Shown: in pieces, positions 32,931 through 41,579 of the stretch
How the letters are laid out: each line of letters starts with the position of its first letter
How positions within the stretch are numbered: position 1 is the stretch's first letter
NCBI RefSeq assembly: GCF_003268775.1
Contig: NZ_QLSU01000013.1
Location: 1 to 64,000 of the forward strand
From: Paraburkholderia unamae
Lineage (GTDB): Bacteria; Pseudomonadota; Gammaproteobacteria; Burkholderiales; Burkholderiaceae
DNA: 64,000 bases
Direction: 5' to 3'
Notes under the pieces: generated by a model
Database searches by the model: none
Told to the model about the DNA's origin: nothing
Seen by the model: only the letters and a program-made list of their open reading frames with translations
Position numbers and translations under genes: made by a program

Positions 32931-33284
32931 TCAACCTCTCCTCTTTATCGGGGTACTGGATCGCGTGACCCTCCCTGTAGCCCGTCGTACGTGCCGCGGG
33001 TCCGCGTCGCTAGAGAATACTACGATCGGCAGGGCGATCGTAGTCCGCGAACCTGAGTACTTTCCCGCGCTTGCGGCACACCTGTTCGGACTCCGCATGA
33101 TTGCGCGCAGCGGCCATGAGGGTGACAAATCCGGCCATCCCGAAGCAAGGCATGCGCAGGCGCAACCACGGCAATTCAGCCGCCGCTTAACCGTAGCGTA
33201 ATAAATCAGTAATTAGGGAGTAATCAAACGTAATCATAATCCGCCGCCATCGAAATCGATTCACCACGACGACGGAGCCCCAGC
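32931..33284. other. 354-bp divergent region (binding protein / PAP2 phosphatase)
   Basis: The left part is ordinary GC-rich sequence with the promoter of the minus-strand binding protein. The right 90 bp is distinctly AT-rich and carries four phased GTAAT repeats (33198-33234) before the phosphatase start. No gene is seen. Confidence 0.65.
33198..33234. promoter_or_regulatory. four phased GTAAT direct repeats
   Basis: GTAAT begins at 33198, 33209, 33220 and 33230, that is at 11, 11 and 10 bp intervals, 50-87 bp upstream of the phosphatase start codon. Direct repeats at about one helical turn are the layout bound by tandem OmpR/PhoB-family dimers. The repeat word is not the usual Pho-box TGTCA, so the regulator is unknown. 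Confidence 0.6.
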
Positions 33285-35246
33285 ATGTCCGCATCACGCC
33301 CCCGTATTCCGCTGCCGCTGCGCCTCGCAGTGCTCTCCAGCATTGCCGCGCTGGCCGCCTGCGGAGGCGGCAACGGCGACCCCGCCGCCAGCGCCGCCAT
33401 TCCGGCGCCGCCCGCCGACCCCGGCTTCGCCGACAATGCGCCGATTCCCGACGTGCCCGCTTTCGTCGATACCATCGCGACCAACCAGCGCGGCGACGCC
33501 CGTTACGCCACGCTCGCGACCAACGGCGGCGTGCGCGTGGTGGCGCGCTTTCTCGACCTCTGGCAGCCGCTCACGCTGCTCGTGGACGCCGGCGTGTCCG
33601 CGCCCGCGAACGGTGCGTTCCCCGCGGTCGTGCAATCGACGTGGACCGGCGTGCCAACCGACGGCACGCCCAACGGCACGATCCTCAACAGCACGGTGCT
33701 CAACGCGAACGTCCAGTACGTTGTGAGCGCAACGACCCAGCGCACCCAGGCGCAAGCCGACGCGGCCTACTACGACGACCGCCGCGGCAAGGGCTACAGC
33801 GTGACCGACGGCATGGGCCCGCTCACCGCCGCCTGGCGCGCCGCCGCGCAGCAAACCACGAGCATCACCTCGATTCCCGCGAACGCGACTTCGGTGCTCT
33901 ACAACGACTCGGGCAACAACATCGGCGTGGGCAGCACGAGCAACGCGACCTTCGGCAAGGTGGTCGACCTGCTCAACACGATGGGCAACAACGCCTCCAC
34001 CGAGCCCGCCAAGCGCTTCTACAAGTACGCGCGGCCGTTCCGCTGGAGCACGAGCGTCGTGGTCGATCCCACGCTCGTACCGGCCATTAGCACGACGCCT
34101 TCGACGGACGGCGGCTTTATCAGCGGCCACGAGGCCGAAGCCATGCGCGACGCGATGACGATGGCGTATCTCGTGCCCGAGCGTTATCAGGAAATGGCGA
34201 GCCGCGGTCTCGAACTCGGCGAGAACCGCATTCTCGCGGGCATGCATTCGCCGCTCGACGTGATCGGCGGGCGCATGTTCGCGCTCGCCGCCACCGCCGC
34301 GAATCTCTACGATCCCGCGAACGCCACGCTCAAGAGCGCGGCCTACGCGCAGGCGCACAGCGCGCTCATGCAGGCCACCAGCACGGACGCGACGAGCTTC
34401 GCGAGCTACGCGCATTCGGGCACGGCGACGACGGACCGCTTTGCCGACTACGCGACCAACAAGTCGGCGTTTGCGCGCCGCATGACCTTCGGCTTCGGCC
34501 AGATCGAATCGACCGAAGCGCCGCCCGTGGTGCCCAAGGGCGCGGAAGTGCTGCTCGAAACGCGCTTTCCCTACCTGAGCGCCGACCAGCGCCGCGTCGT
34601 GCTCAAGACCACGGAAATCGCCTCGGGCTACCCGGTGATGGACGACGCCGAAGGCTGGGGCCGCCTGAACATGTTCGGCGCCGCCGACGGCTATGGCGCA
34701 TTCAACGGCAACGTGGCCGTTTCGATGGATGCCTCGCAGGGCGGTTTCAACGCCGCGGACACCTGGCGCAACGACATCGGCGGCTCGGGCAAGCTCACGC
34801 TCGCAGGCAGCGGCACGCTCACGCTCGCGGGCAACAACAGCTATACGGGCGGCTCGCAGGTGGGCGGCGGCGTGCTCGCGGCCACATCGGCCACGGCCTT
34901 CGGCAAGGGTGACGTGTACGTGGGCAGCGGCGGCAGCGTGAGCGTGGCGACGAGCGCGCCGTTGACGGTCACGGGCAAATACACGCAGCTCGACAACACG
35001 ACGCTCGAACTCGACCTCGACGGCAACGGCGGCGGACGCCTGCGCGTGGGCGGCCAGCTTACGGTGGCGGGCGGCACGCTGCACGTGAAGTTCGTCAACG
35101 GCTACACGCCGAAGGCCGGCGACACGATCGACGTGATCGACGGCAGCGGCGCGTCGGTGAAGTTCGCAACGGTCACGGTGGACGGCTTCAAGGCGACGCC
35201 CGTGTATTCCTCGACCGGCGTTGCCATCAAGCTCTCGACATCGTAA
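33285..35246 (+). CDS. secreted PAP2-family acid phosphatase with autotransporter-type repeat tail
   Basis: This is a 653-residue exported phosphatase. The N-terminus has a hydrophobic signal ending LAACGGG, a lipobox with Cys26 as likely lipidated residue. The vanadium-haloperoxidase/PAP2 catalytic set is complete: KRFYKYARPFRW (about 243-254), FISGHEAEAM with the SGH motif (about 279-288), and the NRILAGMHSPLDVIGGR motif supplying Arg, His and Asp (about 313-330). From about residue 500 the protein becomes Gly/Thr/Leu-rich beta-strand repeat (LTLAGNNSYTGGSQVGGGVL), the autotransporter-associated strand module. No beta-barrel translocator follows, so the repeat tail probably forms a beta-helix cap rather than a passenger. 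Confidence 0.88.
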   Translation: MSASRPRIPLPLRLAVLSSIAALAACGGGNGDPAASAAIPAPPADPGFADNAPIPDVPAFVDTIATNQRGDARYATLATNGGVRVVARFLDLWQPLTLLVDAGVSAPANGAFPAVVQSTWTGVPTDGTPNGTILNSTVLNANVQYVVSATTQRTQAQADAAYYDDRRGKGYSVTDGMGPLTAAWRAAAQQTTSITSIPANATSVLYNDSGNNIGVGSTSNATFGKVVDLLNTMGNNASTEPAKRFYKYARPFRWSTSVVVDPTLVPAISTTPSTDGGFISGHEAEAMRDAMTMAYLVPERYQEMASRGLELGENRILAGMHSPLDVIGGRMFALAATAANLYDPANATLKSAAYAQAHSALMQATSTDATSFASYAHSGTATTDRFADYATNKSAFARRMTFGFGQIESTEAPPVVPKGAEVLLETRFPYLSADQRRVVLKTTEIASGYPVMDDAEGWGRLNMFGAADGYGAFNGNVAVSMDASQGGFNAADTWRNDIGGSGKLTLAGSGTLTLAGNNSYTGGSQVGGGVLAATSATAFGKGDVYVGSGGSVSVATSAPLTVTGKYTQLDNTTLELDLDGNGGGRLRVGGQLTVAGGTLHVKFVNGYTPKAGDTIDVIDGSGASVKFATVTVDGFKATPVYSSTGVAIKLSTS

Positions 35247-35282
35247 AGCCTTGAGCGACGAGTGACCGGATGGCGCGCCGCC

Positions 35283-35594
35283 TCAATGCCGCACGGGCGG
35301 CGCGCCGAACACCGCGCTCACGATCACCGAGCACAGCACCGCGTCGGCGTCGTTCGCGCGCGCCTCGTTCGTCTCGTAGTCGCGCGAAGCGGGCGGCGTG
35401 TCGGCAAGCCGCCCCTGCTCGGCGGCGCTCGCCATCCATGCCTGCGCGATGTCCTGAAGCGCGCGCCAGTCGCTCTCGACGAGCCGCGCCACCACGATGC
35501 GCCCCACTTCCTCATACACGTCCCAGCAGTCGTCGCTGCCGGCTTCGAGTTCGCCCAGCAGCCGCGTCACGGCTTCGTTGTCCACGGTTCTCAT
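35283..35594 (-). CDS. hypothetical protein (103 aa)
   Basis: I do not recognise it. It is an acidic helical protein starting ATG 35594 (MRTVDNEAVTRLLGELEAG), with no signal peptide. It contains ELEAGSDDCWDVYEEVGRIVVARL and a DWRALQDIAQAWM segment, plausible as a small folded helical domain. There is no strong ribosome site. Coding character is supported by third-position GC and the non-shadow amino acid composition. It lies downstream of, and on the same strand as, the porin at 35656-36759. Confidence 0.5.
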   Translation of the reverse strand: MRTVDNEAVTRLLGELEAGSDDCWDVYEEVGRIVVARLVESDWRALQDIAQAWMASAAEQGRLADTPPASRDYETNEARANDADAVLCSVIVSAVFGAPPVRH

Positions 35595-35655
35595 GTCATG
35601 CACCCATGCGGTTCGCGCGGCGGACCGGCGCGGCAGGTTGGCTGATCGCGCCGCA

Positions 35656-36759
35656 TCAGAAGTGGTGCCGCACACCGGCCGCCACGAGCAGCTGGTTGCG
35701 CCCGCCCGACGCGTCGCAGGTGTTGATCATCGCGAGCGCCCCTGACGACGCGCGCTGATACACCGCCTCGCTATACACGTCGGTGCGCTTCGAAAGCTGA
35801 TAGACGGCCTGCACCGCGCCTTGATGCCAGTGCGCCGCATTGGCCGAGGAAGCCCCGGTGTACGCGTACATGCCCGCCAGCGAAAGCGCGGGCGTGGCCT
35901 GCCACACAGCGTTGACTTCGTAGTTGCTGAACGCGATGGACGGCAGCGGCGCGCCGCCTTCGGCCTCGCTCATGCCCGAGTGGATCGAGCGCGACCACGC
36001 CGCGCCCAGCGTGACATCGCCGAGCACGTAGCTCATGCCCGCGCCGATCATGTCTTCGCGCTGCACCGCGACTTCGGTCGGCACGAGCCCCGCGCCCGGC
36101 AGCACCGACGTGTCGTACGCGCCCAGCGACGACTCGCCGCGCCCGTCGAGATGCATCCACGCCACACCCGCATTGAACGGCCCGCCGTCGAAATGGGCGC
36201 CGAAGCCGTAGGCGCGGTTTTGCGCAAAGCGCCCCGCCGTGTTCGAGAACGCATACATCGCCCCGGCGCTGAAGCCGCCATAGGTTGCGCTCGCAACCTT
36301 CACGGCGTTCGAGGCGAGCCACGAGTTGTTGGCGTTGTCGTTGTCGAACGGATGCGCGAAGGCGGTGCCGCCCGTGCCGCCGGTGAGCACGTAGGGCGCG
36401 AAATAGTCGTGCATCGTGTCGTACTGGCGGCCGAGCGTGAGCGCGCCGAAGCGCTCCGACGCGAGGCCCACGTAGAACGGGTGGTCGTCGACGGACTCGC
36501 CGCTCGTGACCGAGAAGCCGCGTTCGAGGCGAAAGACCGCGGCATTGCCGCCGCCCAGGTCTTCCTTGCCTTGCAGGCCCCAGAAACTGCCGTCGATCAG
36601 GCCCGAGCCCGCGCGATATTGCGCGCGGCCGCCCACGTCGCTCACGTAGGCGACGCTCGCGTCGATCTCGCCATACAGCGTCATTTCCTGCGCCGACGCG
36701 CCGGTGCTTGCGAATGCCAGTACCGTCCCGCCGAGGACGGTGAAGGGAGTTTTATTCAT
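35656..36759 (-). CDS. porin, copy 2, downstream of a cobalamin riboswitch-like leader
   Basis: This is a 367-residue outer-membrane porin. Its signal peptide is cleaved near ASAQ-EMTLYG, and the C-terminus is HHF (GVRHHF). It has the family hallmarks LGRQYDTMHDYFAPY in the L3 region and a KEDLGGGNAAVFRLERGF strand pair. It is more divergent from the other two porins in the window: the start of the mature protein reads EMTLYGEIDASVAYV and acidic residues are enriched. A variant cobalamin riboswitch (37020-37140, minus strand) and a 35-codon ORF lie upstream in the same direction, so expression may respond to cobalamin. A cobalt- or corrinoid-related role is inference. Confidence 0.9.
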   Translation of the reverse strand: MNKTPFTVLGGTVLAFASTGASAQEMTLYGEIDASVAYVSDVGGRAQYRAGSGLIDGSFWGLQGKEDLGGGNAAVFRLERGFSVTSGESVDDHPFYVGLASERFGALTLGRQYDTMHDYFAPYVLTGGTGGTAFAHPFDNDNANNSWLASNAVKVASATYGGFSAGAMYAFSNTAGRFAQNRAYGFGAHFDGGPFNAGVAWMHLDGRGESSLGAYDTSVLPGAGLVPTEVAVQREDMIGAGMSYVLGDVTLGAAWSRSIHSGMSEAEGGAPLPSIAFSNYEVNAVWQATPALSLAGMYAYTGASSANAAHWHQGAVQAVYQLSKRTDVYSEAVYQRASSGALAMINTCDASGGRNQLLVAAGVRHHF

Positions 36760-36859
36760 GGCGGAGTCCGCTTTTTTTCGTTGTGGGGAGGGGTACGGAC
36801 GAGCGTTGTCAGCCCTCGCTCTGCGCGGCGAGGTGTCTGAAACGTCGTAATCCGGCTCG

Positions 36860-36967
36860 CTATGACAGGGCGGACCCGCGCCCCGCAGCGTGCGGTCTTT
36901 GGCCGCGTGCGGCGTCAGGCGGTCGCGGCCGGACTGCCCGGTCGCGCGGTGAGATGGGGGTGTGCAT
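36860..36967 (-). CDS. possible 35-codon ORF between riboswitch and porin
   Basis: ATG 36967 is preceded 7-12 bp upstream by GAGGAG, the best ribosome site in the leader, and the ORF ends TAG at 36860-36862. The product would be basic and Pro/Ala/Arg-rich (MHTPISPRDRAVRPRPPDAA...), with no domain. It sits where a first gene of a cobalamin-controlled operon would begin. It may be a leader peptide, the decayed start of a lost cobalt-transport gene, or chance. Confidence 0.35.
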   Translation of the reverse strand: MHTPISPRDRAVRPRPPDAARGQRPHAAGRGSALS

Positions 36968-37019
36968 GAACGGCTCCTCGGGTTACGCGCCCTGGTTTGC
37001 GTCGTGGAAAGAACGTAGC
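36968..37019 (-). promoter_or_regulatory. likely expression platform of the minus-strand riboswitch
   Basis: This segment follows the aptamer on the minus strand and contains a GGGTTACGCG/CGCGTAACCC-type element just before the GAGGAG ribosome site. That is consistent with control by masking the ribosome site. The pairing was judged by eye and no fold was computed. Confidence 0.35.
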
Positions 37020-37140
37020 GAGGTCTGACTTCTGGCGCGTTGCCGCTTGCCAGTCACAGTGGCGCGACCGTGCCGGATTCCCACCGGCTTCCCTGCTGCG
37101 TTCCGCTCGTATTGCACTTTCCGCGACCGGGACGAGGCCC
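37020..37140 (-). promoter_or_regulatory. cobalamin riboswitch, short variant
   Basis: Read on the minus strand, the leader contains the conserved core of a cobalamin aptamer. It has GGGAAGCCGGTGGGAATCCGG (20 of these bases: GGGAAGCCGGTGGGAATCCG) at about 37074-37093, then CGCGCCACTGTGACTGG at about 37048-37064, and CGCCAGAAGTCAGACCTCGC at about 37019-37038. These match, in order, the aptamer's GGGAA-GGTG stem, CCACTGTGA junction and GCCAG-AGACC closing motif. The long B12-box arm seen in the plus-strand copy is missing, as in shorter cobalamin variants. Boundaries are approximate. It points towards the porin gene 260 bp downstream. Confidence 0.75.
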
Positions 37141-37262
37141 GCCGCGCGAAAAGCAATTGAAAGCATAGCGGAAGTCGTGGCGCAGGCCAAACCGGGCATT
37201 TTCGCCACACCCCGCGCACGAATGGTTGACGCGCCGAATACGCGGCCATTACCCTTGCGCGC

Positions 37263-37413
37263 TGATGGTTCCCGGCGACGGGATCAAAAGGGAACGCAGT
37301 GTGAGACTGCGGCTGCCCCCGCAACTGTGAACGGCGAGTCCATGCCAGAGCAGGCCACTGGGAAACCGGGAAGGCCGGCAGCGGACGTCGACCCGCAAGC
37401 CAGGAGACCTGCC
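37263..37413 (+). promoter_or_regulatory. cobalamin riboswitch (canonical), upstream of btuB
   Basis: The conserved elements occur in order on the plus strand: GGTTCCCGG at 37265, AAAAGGGAACGCAGTGTGAG, GGCTGCCCCCGCAACTGTGA at 37311-37330, GGCCACTGGGAAACCGGGAA (the B12-box arm) and GCAAGCCAGGAGACCTGCC at 37395-37413. This is the standard AdoCbl/MeCbl-binding aptamer architecture. It precedes btuB by about 125 bp, where binding of cobalamin would be expected to shut off receptor synthesis. Confidence 0.95.
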
Positions 37414-37537
37414 ATCAACCGAGTCCAGCAGCCGCAGCGGGCGGGGTGCCCCAATGCGCAAGCGCCGCCCATCCAGGTGGGCGGTCGCCCGTTGCACGGA
37501 CAGCCCGTATTCAGGAGCTGTTTCCAGCCACCGCCTC

Positions 37538-39466
37538 ATGAAGTTCCGCCATCTCGTTCTCACGTCCGCCGTGCTGGCCTGCGCATGGCAAGCCGCGCAT
37601 GCGGACGGCGCGCCGTCCGCGCCAACCCGGCAGCCCGACGACGACGCCACGCTGCCCAACATTCTCGTGACGGGCGACACGCAGCATTTGCCGCAGTCGT
37701 TCGACCAGCGTTACGCGAGCACCCAGGTCCTCACGCGCGAAGACCTGGAGCGCGTCTCCCCCATCGACCCGAGCATCGCGCAGGCGCTCACCGCGCTGCC
37801 GGGCGTGAGCGTCTCGCAAAGCGGCGGCCCGGGCGCTTACTCGGCCGTGAGCATTCGCGGCTCGTCGGCAAGCCAGGTGGCCGTGTTCATCGACGGCATC
37901 CGCGTGGGCTCCTCCACCACGGGCACGGCCGAGTGGGCCGACCTGCCGACCAGCGCGTTCGACCGCGTGGAAGTGATCTCCGGCCCCGCCGCCGCCTCGT
38001 TCGGCGCGGACGCCGTGGGCGGCGTCGTGCAGCTTTTCACGCGCCACGCGTCGAATCAGCCGAACCAGACCACGGTGTCGTTCGGCGGCGGCTCGAACAA
38101 GACCTTCGACACGCAGTTGCGCACCTCCGGCACGATCCCCTCCACCGGCCCGCTTGCGGCGCTCAGCGGCCTTACCTACTCGCTAGGCCTGCACGACTAC
38201 AACACGGCCGGGATCGACGCGACACAGCCGTGGGCCTACGGCCACGAAAACGGCCGCAACCCGTATCACGCGCAGAACCTGGACGCGCGCCTCGGCTACG
38301 CGCACGACAACTGGTCGATTTCGACCTTCGCGCTGTACCACCGCTCCGATCTCTCCTACGACAACCTCGGCGGCAACGACCGGCAGCGCGACAACCAGCT
38401 CACGACGGGCCTGGCGTTCCACCTCGACATCACGCCGACCACGCAGTTCGACCAGTCCGTGGGCTACGCGACCGATCGTCAGTTCCTCTATTCGAACGAC
38501 CCGACGATTCCCACCGACGAGATCGACTCGACGCGCTTTTCCACCTCCACGTCGATCACGCACCAGGAAACCGGGCACACGCTGTTCGGCCAGCCGCTCA
38601 GCGGCGAGACCAAGCTCGCCTACGACTACACGCGCGAACTGGCGTTCCTGCCCGTGGACATTCCGAACGGCGTGCCCGCGCGCAACGACTCCGCCGTCTC
38701 GCTGCATCAGTCGACCACGCTCGGGCCGCTCACGCTGTTTCTCGCGGGCCGCCACGAGGTCGTGCAGGGACAGTCGGTCAACACGGGCAACGTCGCGCTC
38801 GCATGGGCGATCACGCCGGTCTACACGGCGCGCGTGTCGTACGGCAACGCGTTCCGCCTGCCGACGTTCAACGACCTGTATTACCCCGGCTACTCGAACC
38901 CGAACCTGCAACCCGAGCGCAGCGACTCGGTCGAGGCCGCGCTCGACGCCGCCACGTCGTACGGCACGTTCACGGCGGCCGTGTACGACACGCGCGTGCA
39001 CGACCTCATCACCTACGACTCGCAGACCTTCCTGCCCGTGAACGTGGGCCGCGCGCATATTCAGGGCATCGACCTCTCGTACAAAGGCACGCTCGGCCAG
39101 TACACGCCGGTGAGCCTCTCGGTCGGCATCCTGAATCCGCAGGACGTGAGCGATCAGACCTGGCTCAATCGCCGCCCGCGCCAAACGGCGAGCCTGAGCG
39201 TGGACCACACGTGGGACGAGTTCCACCTGCACGCGCTGAGCACCGGCTTTTCGCTGCTGTACAACGGCTCGACCTTCGACGACCAGCAGAACACGATCTA
39301 TCTGCCGTCGTGGACGACGCTCAGCCTGCGCGCGTCGTACCAGGTCAACGCGCATCTCTCGCTCTCGGCCACGCTCGCCAACGTGTTCAACCGGCAGTAT
39401 GTGACCGCGTACGGCTATAGCACGCTCGGGCGCACCGCGTTCGGCAAGCTCAGCTATACGTTCTGA
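37538..39466 (+). CDS. btuB: TonB-dependent vitamin B12 receptor
   Basis: This is a 642-residue outer-membrane receptor that imports cobalamin using TonB-ExbBD energy. ATG 37538 gives a normal signal peptide (MKFRHLVLTSAVLACAWQAAHA). A TonB box-like ILVTG follows, then the plug domain at about residues 45-165 (VLTREDLERVSPID; SVSQSGGPGAYSAVSIRG; VFIDGIRVG; RVEVISGPAAASFGADAVGG). A 22-strand barrel follows, ending GKLSYTF with the required terminal Phe. Assignment to B12 rests on the riboswitch directly upstream. The nearest AGGAG is about 20 bp before the start, so translation initiation may depend on the riboswitch structure. Confidence 0.93.
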   Translation: MKFRHLVLTSAVLACAWQAAHADGAPSAPTRQPDDDATLPNILVTGDTQHLPQSFDQRYASTQVLTREDLERVSPIDPSIAQALTALPGVSVSQSGGPGAYSAVSIRGSSASQVAVFIDGIRVGSSTTGTAEWADLPTSAFDRVEVISGPAAASFGADAVGGVVQLFTRHASNQPNQTTVSFGGGSNKTFDTQLRTSGTIPSTGPLAALSGLTYSLGLHDYNTAGIDATQPWAYGHENGRNPYHAQNLDARLGYAHDNWSISTFALYHRSDLSYDNLGGNDRQRDNQLTTGLAFHLDITPTTQFDQSVGYATDRQFLYSNDPTIPTDEIDSTRFSTSTSITHQETGHTLFGQPLSGETKLAYDYTRELAFLPVDIPNGVPARNDSAVSLHQSTTLGPLTLFLAGRHEVVQGQSVNTGNVALAWAITPVYTARVSYGNAFRLPTFNDLYYPGYSNPNLQPERSDSVEAALDAATSYGTFTAAVYDTRVHDLITYDSQTFLPVNVGRAHIQGIDLSYKGTLGQYTPVSLSVGILNPQDVSDQTWLNRRPRQTASLSVDHTWDEFHLHALSTGFSLLYNGSTFDDQQNTIYLPSWTTLSLRASYQVNAHLSLSATLANVFNRQYVTAYGYSTLGRTAFGKLSYTF

Positions 39467-39478
39467 CGCCTGGCCTGC

Positions 39479-39513
39479 GAGCGGGTCAAAGGGCCTCGAC
39501 GGCCCGCCCGCTC
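39479..39513. terminator. bidirectional hairpin between btuB and the beta-propeller gene
   Basis: GAGCGGG (39479-39485) pairs with CCCGCTC (39507-39513), with an inner GGGCC/GGCCC stem. It lies between two convergent genes 12 bp after the btuB stop. There is no strong U-tract on either side. Confidence 0.45.
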
Positions 39514-39517
39514 GGCT

Positions 39518-40159
39518 CTAGCCTTCGCGCTTGGGCCGCCGCACCGCGCGAATCTTCCCGGTATTGCCGCCGCCGCAGAAAAACTGCTCGCCGCCATCGG
39601 ACTCCAGCCCCGAAACGGCCGTGCCGGGCGGCATGTCGAGTTGCTCCAGCACTTCGCCCGTGTCGGGGTCGATGTGCCGCAAGTCGCTTTCGTCGCCCTC
39701 CCACGTGCCGTGCCACAACTCGCCGTCCACCCACGTCACGCCCGTGACGAAGCGGCTCGATTCGAGCGTGCGCAGAATCGCGCCCGTCTGCGGATCGATC
39801 TGATGGATCTTGCGCTCGCGGTACACGCCGACCCAGAGCGTGCCGTCCGCCCACGCGAGCCCCGAGTCGCCACCGCCGCCGGGCGCGGGAATCGTGGCGA
39901 GCACGCGGCCGGTTTCGGGTTCGATCTTGTGGATGCGGTCTTCGGAGATCTGGAACAGATGCCGGCCGTCGAAGGCCGTGCCTGCGTGCGCCGCGATCTC
40001 GATCGAGCCCAGTTGCCGCCCGCTCACGGGATTGAGCGAGGCGATCCGCTCGCCCACGGCGAACCACACCTGCTTGCCGTCGTAGGTGACGCCGCCCACC
40101 TGCTCGACGCCCGGATAAGGGCCGTACTCGCGAACAATCTCGGCCGTCGTTCGTTTCAT
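39518..40159 (-). CDS. beta-propeller protein (glutamine cyclotransferase-like)
   Basis: This is a 213-residue all-beta protein with repeated blades. The repeats are easy to see: VWFAVGERIASLNPVSGRQL, LFQISEDRIHKIEPETGRVL, LWVGVYRERKIHQIDPQTGAIL and HGTWEGDESDLRHIDPDTGEVL. The xxIDPxTGxxL motif is typical of glutaminyl cyclase-like and Vgb-type propellers. There is no signal peptide and no catalytic residue that I can name. It is encoded on the same strand as, and downstream of, the TPR/HTH regulator. Confidence 0.8.
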   Translation of the reverse strand: MKRTTAEIVREYGPYPGVEQVGGVTYDGKQVWFAVGERIASLNPVSGRQLGSIEIAAHAGTAFDGRHLFQISEDRIHKIEPETGRVLATIPAPGGGGDSGLAWADGTLWVGVYRERKIHQIDPQTGAILRTLESSRFVTGVTWVDGELWHGTWEGDESDLRHIDPDTGEVLEQLDMPPGTAVSGLESDGGEQFFCGGGNTGKIRAVRRPKREG

Positions 40160-40210
40160 GACTTCCTCCTTGCCGTCGGCACTGAAAAGTAGACAGAACA
40201 GGCGTTCATG

Positions 40211-41437
40211 CTAATCGCCCGGCAACGGCGCGGGGAGTAACAAGGTCGTCGCGAATCCGGGGACAGGCGGCGTGGTCCAGCGGCGCGCCCGGCCATAGCC
40301 GAACGACTGCACCTTCTGCGCCCCCGCGAGGGAGTCGAGTGCGCGCTGCACCGTGCGCTGGCTCGCGCCGAGCGCGAGCGCGAGCGCCGAGCTGGACCAC
40401 GATTCGCCGTCGGCGAGAAACGCCAGCACGGCGGCGTGCTTTTCCTCGACCGGGCGCGCCAGCACGACCACCTCGCGCGCGTGGCGCGGCGCCAGCGCGA
40501 AGCCGTGTTGCGTCGCGCCGATTTCCGCCACCTCGCGCAGCAGCGTGCGCAAGCGCCCGATTTCGACGCGCAGCCGGGCGCGATGGGTCTCGTCGGCGTG
40601 CTTCGTGCGGAAGGCCCGCGCGATGAGCGCGTCGCGCGGCGCGTCGGCGGGCCATGCCTCGGCCAGCGCGCGGGCGAGCACGAACAGCACGGGGCGCCGC
40701 GCCAGTTCGATCAACGCGGCGCGCTCGCGTACGACGTAGCGGCACGCATCCACGACGAGCGCTGGCGAGGCGAGCAGCGCCTCGACCTCCTCCAGTAGCA
40801 GAACACGCGCCTCGCCTTGCGCGACGAGGCGCGCGGCAGGTGCGCGCAACAGCGTCTCCGCGCTCTCCACCTCCGCGCTCAGCGCCGCGATGCCGGCCTC
40901 GCGCGCGGCACGCCCGGCCTCGGCCAGCGCCCGGCGGGCCGGCTGCGTTTGAATGCGCCGCATCGCAATGCCGGCTGCGATCAGTTCATGGGCCGCGCGC
41001 AAGGACGGCGGCAAGGGTGCGGGATCGGCTTCGGCGAGCATGCGCGCAGCTTCGTCGAGACGGCCGATCAGGAGCAGGCGGCGAATTTCCAGGTAGCGCG
41101 CATGGGCAGCATTGAGGCGGTCGCCATGCGTTTCGAGCGTTTGCCGCGCCGCGGCGAGCGCGAGCGGCGGCCAGCCGAGATCGCGCGAAGCGAGCGCGAT
41201 CTCGGCCTCGGCGACGATGCAGCGCGCGCGGGCCACGGCCTCGCGCGCACCGAAGGCGCGCGCCGCGCTGCGCAACAGCACCTTGGCGCGCGCGAGGTCG
41301 CCGAGCTGCGCCATGGCGATGCCGCGCAGCGCGAGCGCGGGCGCGTCGTCGCGCAACGCGACGCGATTGAGCGCCCCGAGCGGGTCACCGGCCGCGAGCG
41401 CGCGCGCCGCCGCCGTGATCAGCGAATCCATGCTCAT
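40211..41437 (-). CDS. helical-repeat protein with C-terminal HTH, putative regulator
   Basis: This is a 408-residue, strongly helical, Ala/Arg-rich protein. The first 330 residues look like TPR/MalT-type helical repeats (ALAAGDPLGALNRVAL; LGDLARAKVLLRSAARAF; RLDEAARMLAEADPAP). A winged or simple HTH follows at about 345-375 (SSSALALALGASQRTVQRALDSLA). It reads like a signal-sensing transcription regulator. It is divergent from the DUF899 gene (intergenic 41438-41579) and upstream of the beta-propeller gene. Both could be targets. An alternative start is ATG 41431. Confidence 0.78.
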   Translation of the reverse strand: MSMDSLITAAARALAAGDPLGALNRVALRDDAPALALRGIAMAQLGDLARAKVLLRSAARAFGAREAVARARCIVAEAEIALASRDLGWPPLALAAARQTLETHGDRLNAAHARYLEIRRLLLIGRLDEAARMLAEADPAPLPPSLRAAHELIAAGIAMRRIQTQPARRALAEAGRAAREAGIAALSAEVESAETLLRAPAARLVAQGEARVLLLEEVEALLASPALVVDACRYVVRERAALIELARRPVLFVLARALAEAWPADAPRDALIARAFRTKHADETHRARLRVEIGRLRTLLREVAEIGATQHGFALAPRHAREVVVLARPVEEKHAAVLAFLADGESWSSSALALALGASQRTVQRALDSLAGAQKVQSFGYGRARRWTTPPVPGFATTLLLPAPLPGD

Positions 41438-41579
41438 GCGAATCCCGCCACACTTGTCACTCCCCTCGCGTTCCGGCCCGGACCTAATCTAACACGGCGA
41501 TCAATCGAACCCTGATCGAACGGCGCGGCGGCGCAGACAACGCGCGGCCGCCACAGTCAATCCATAGGAGGACCAGGCG

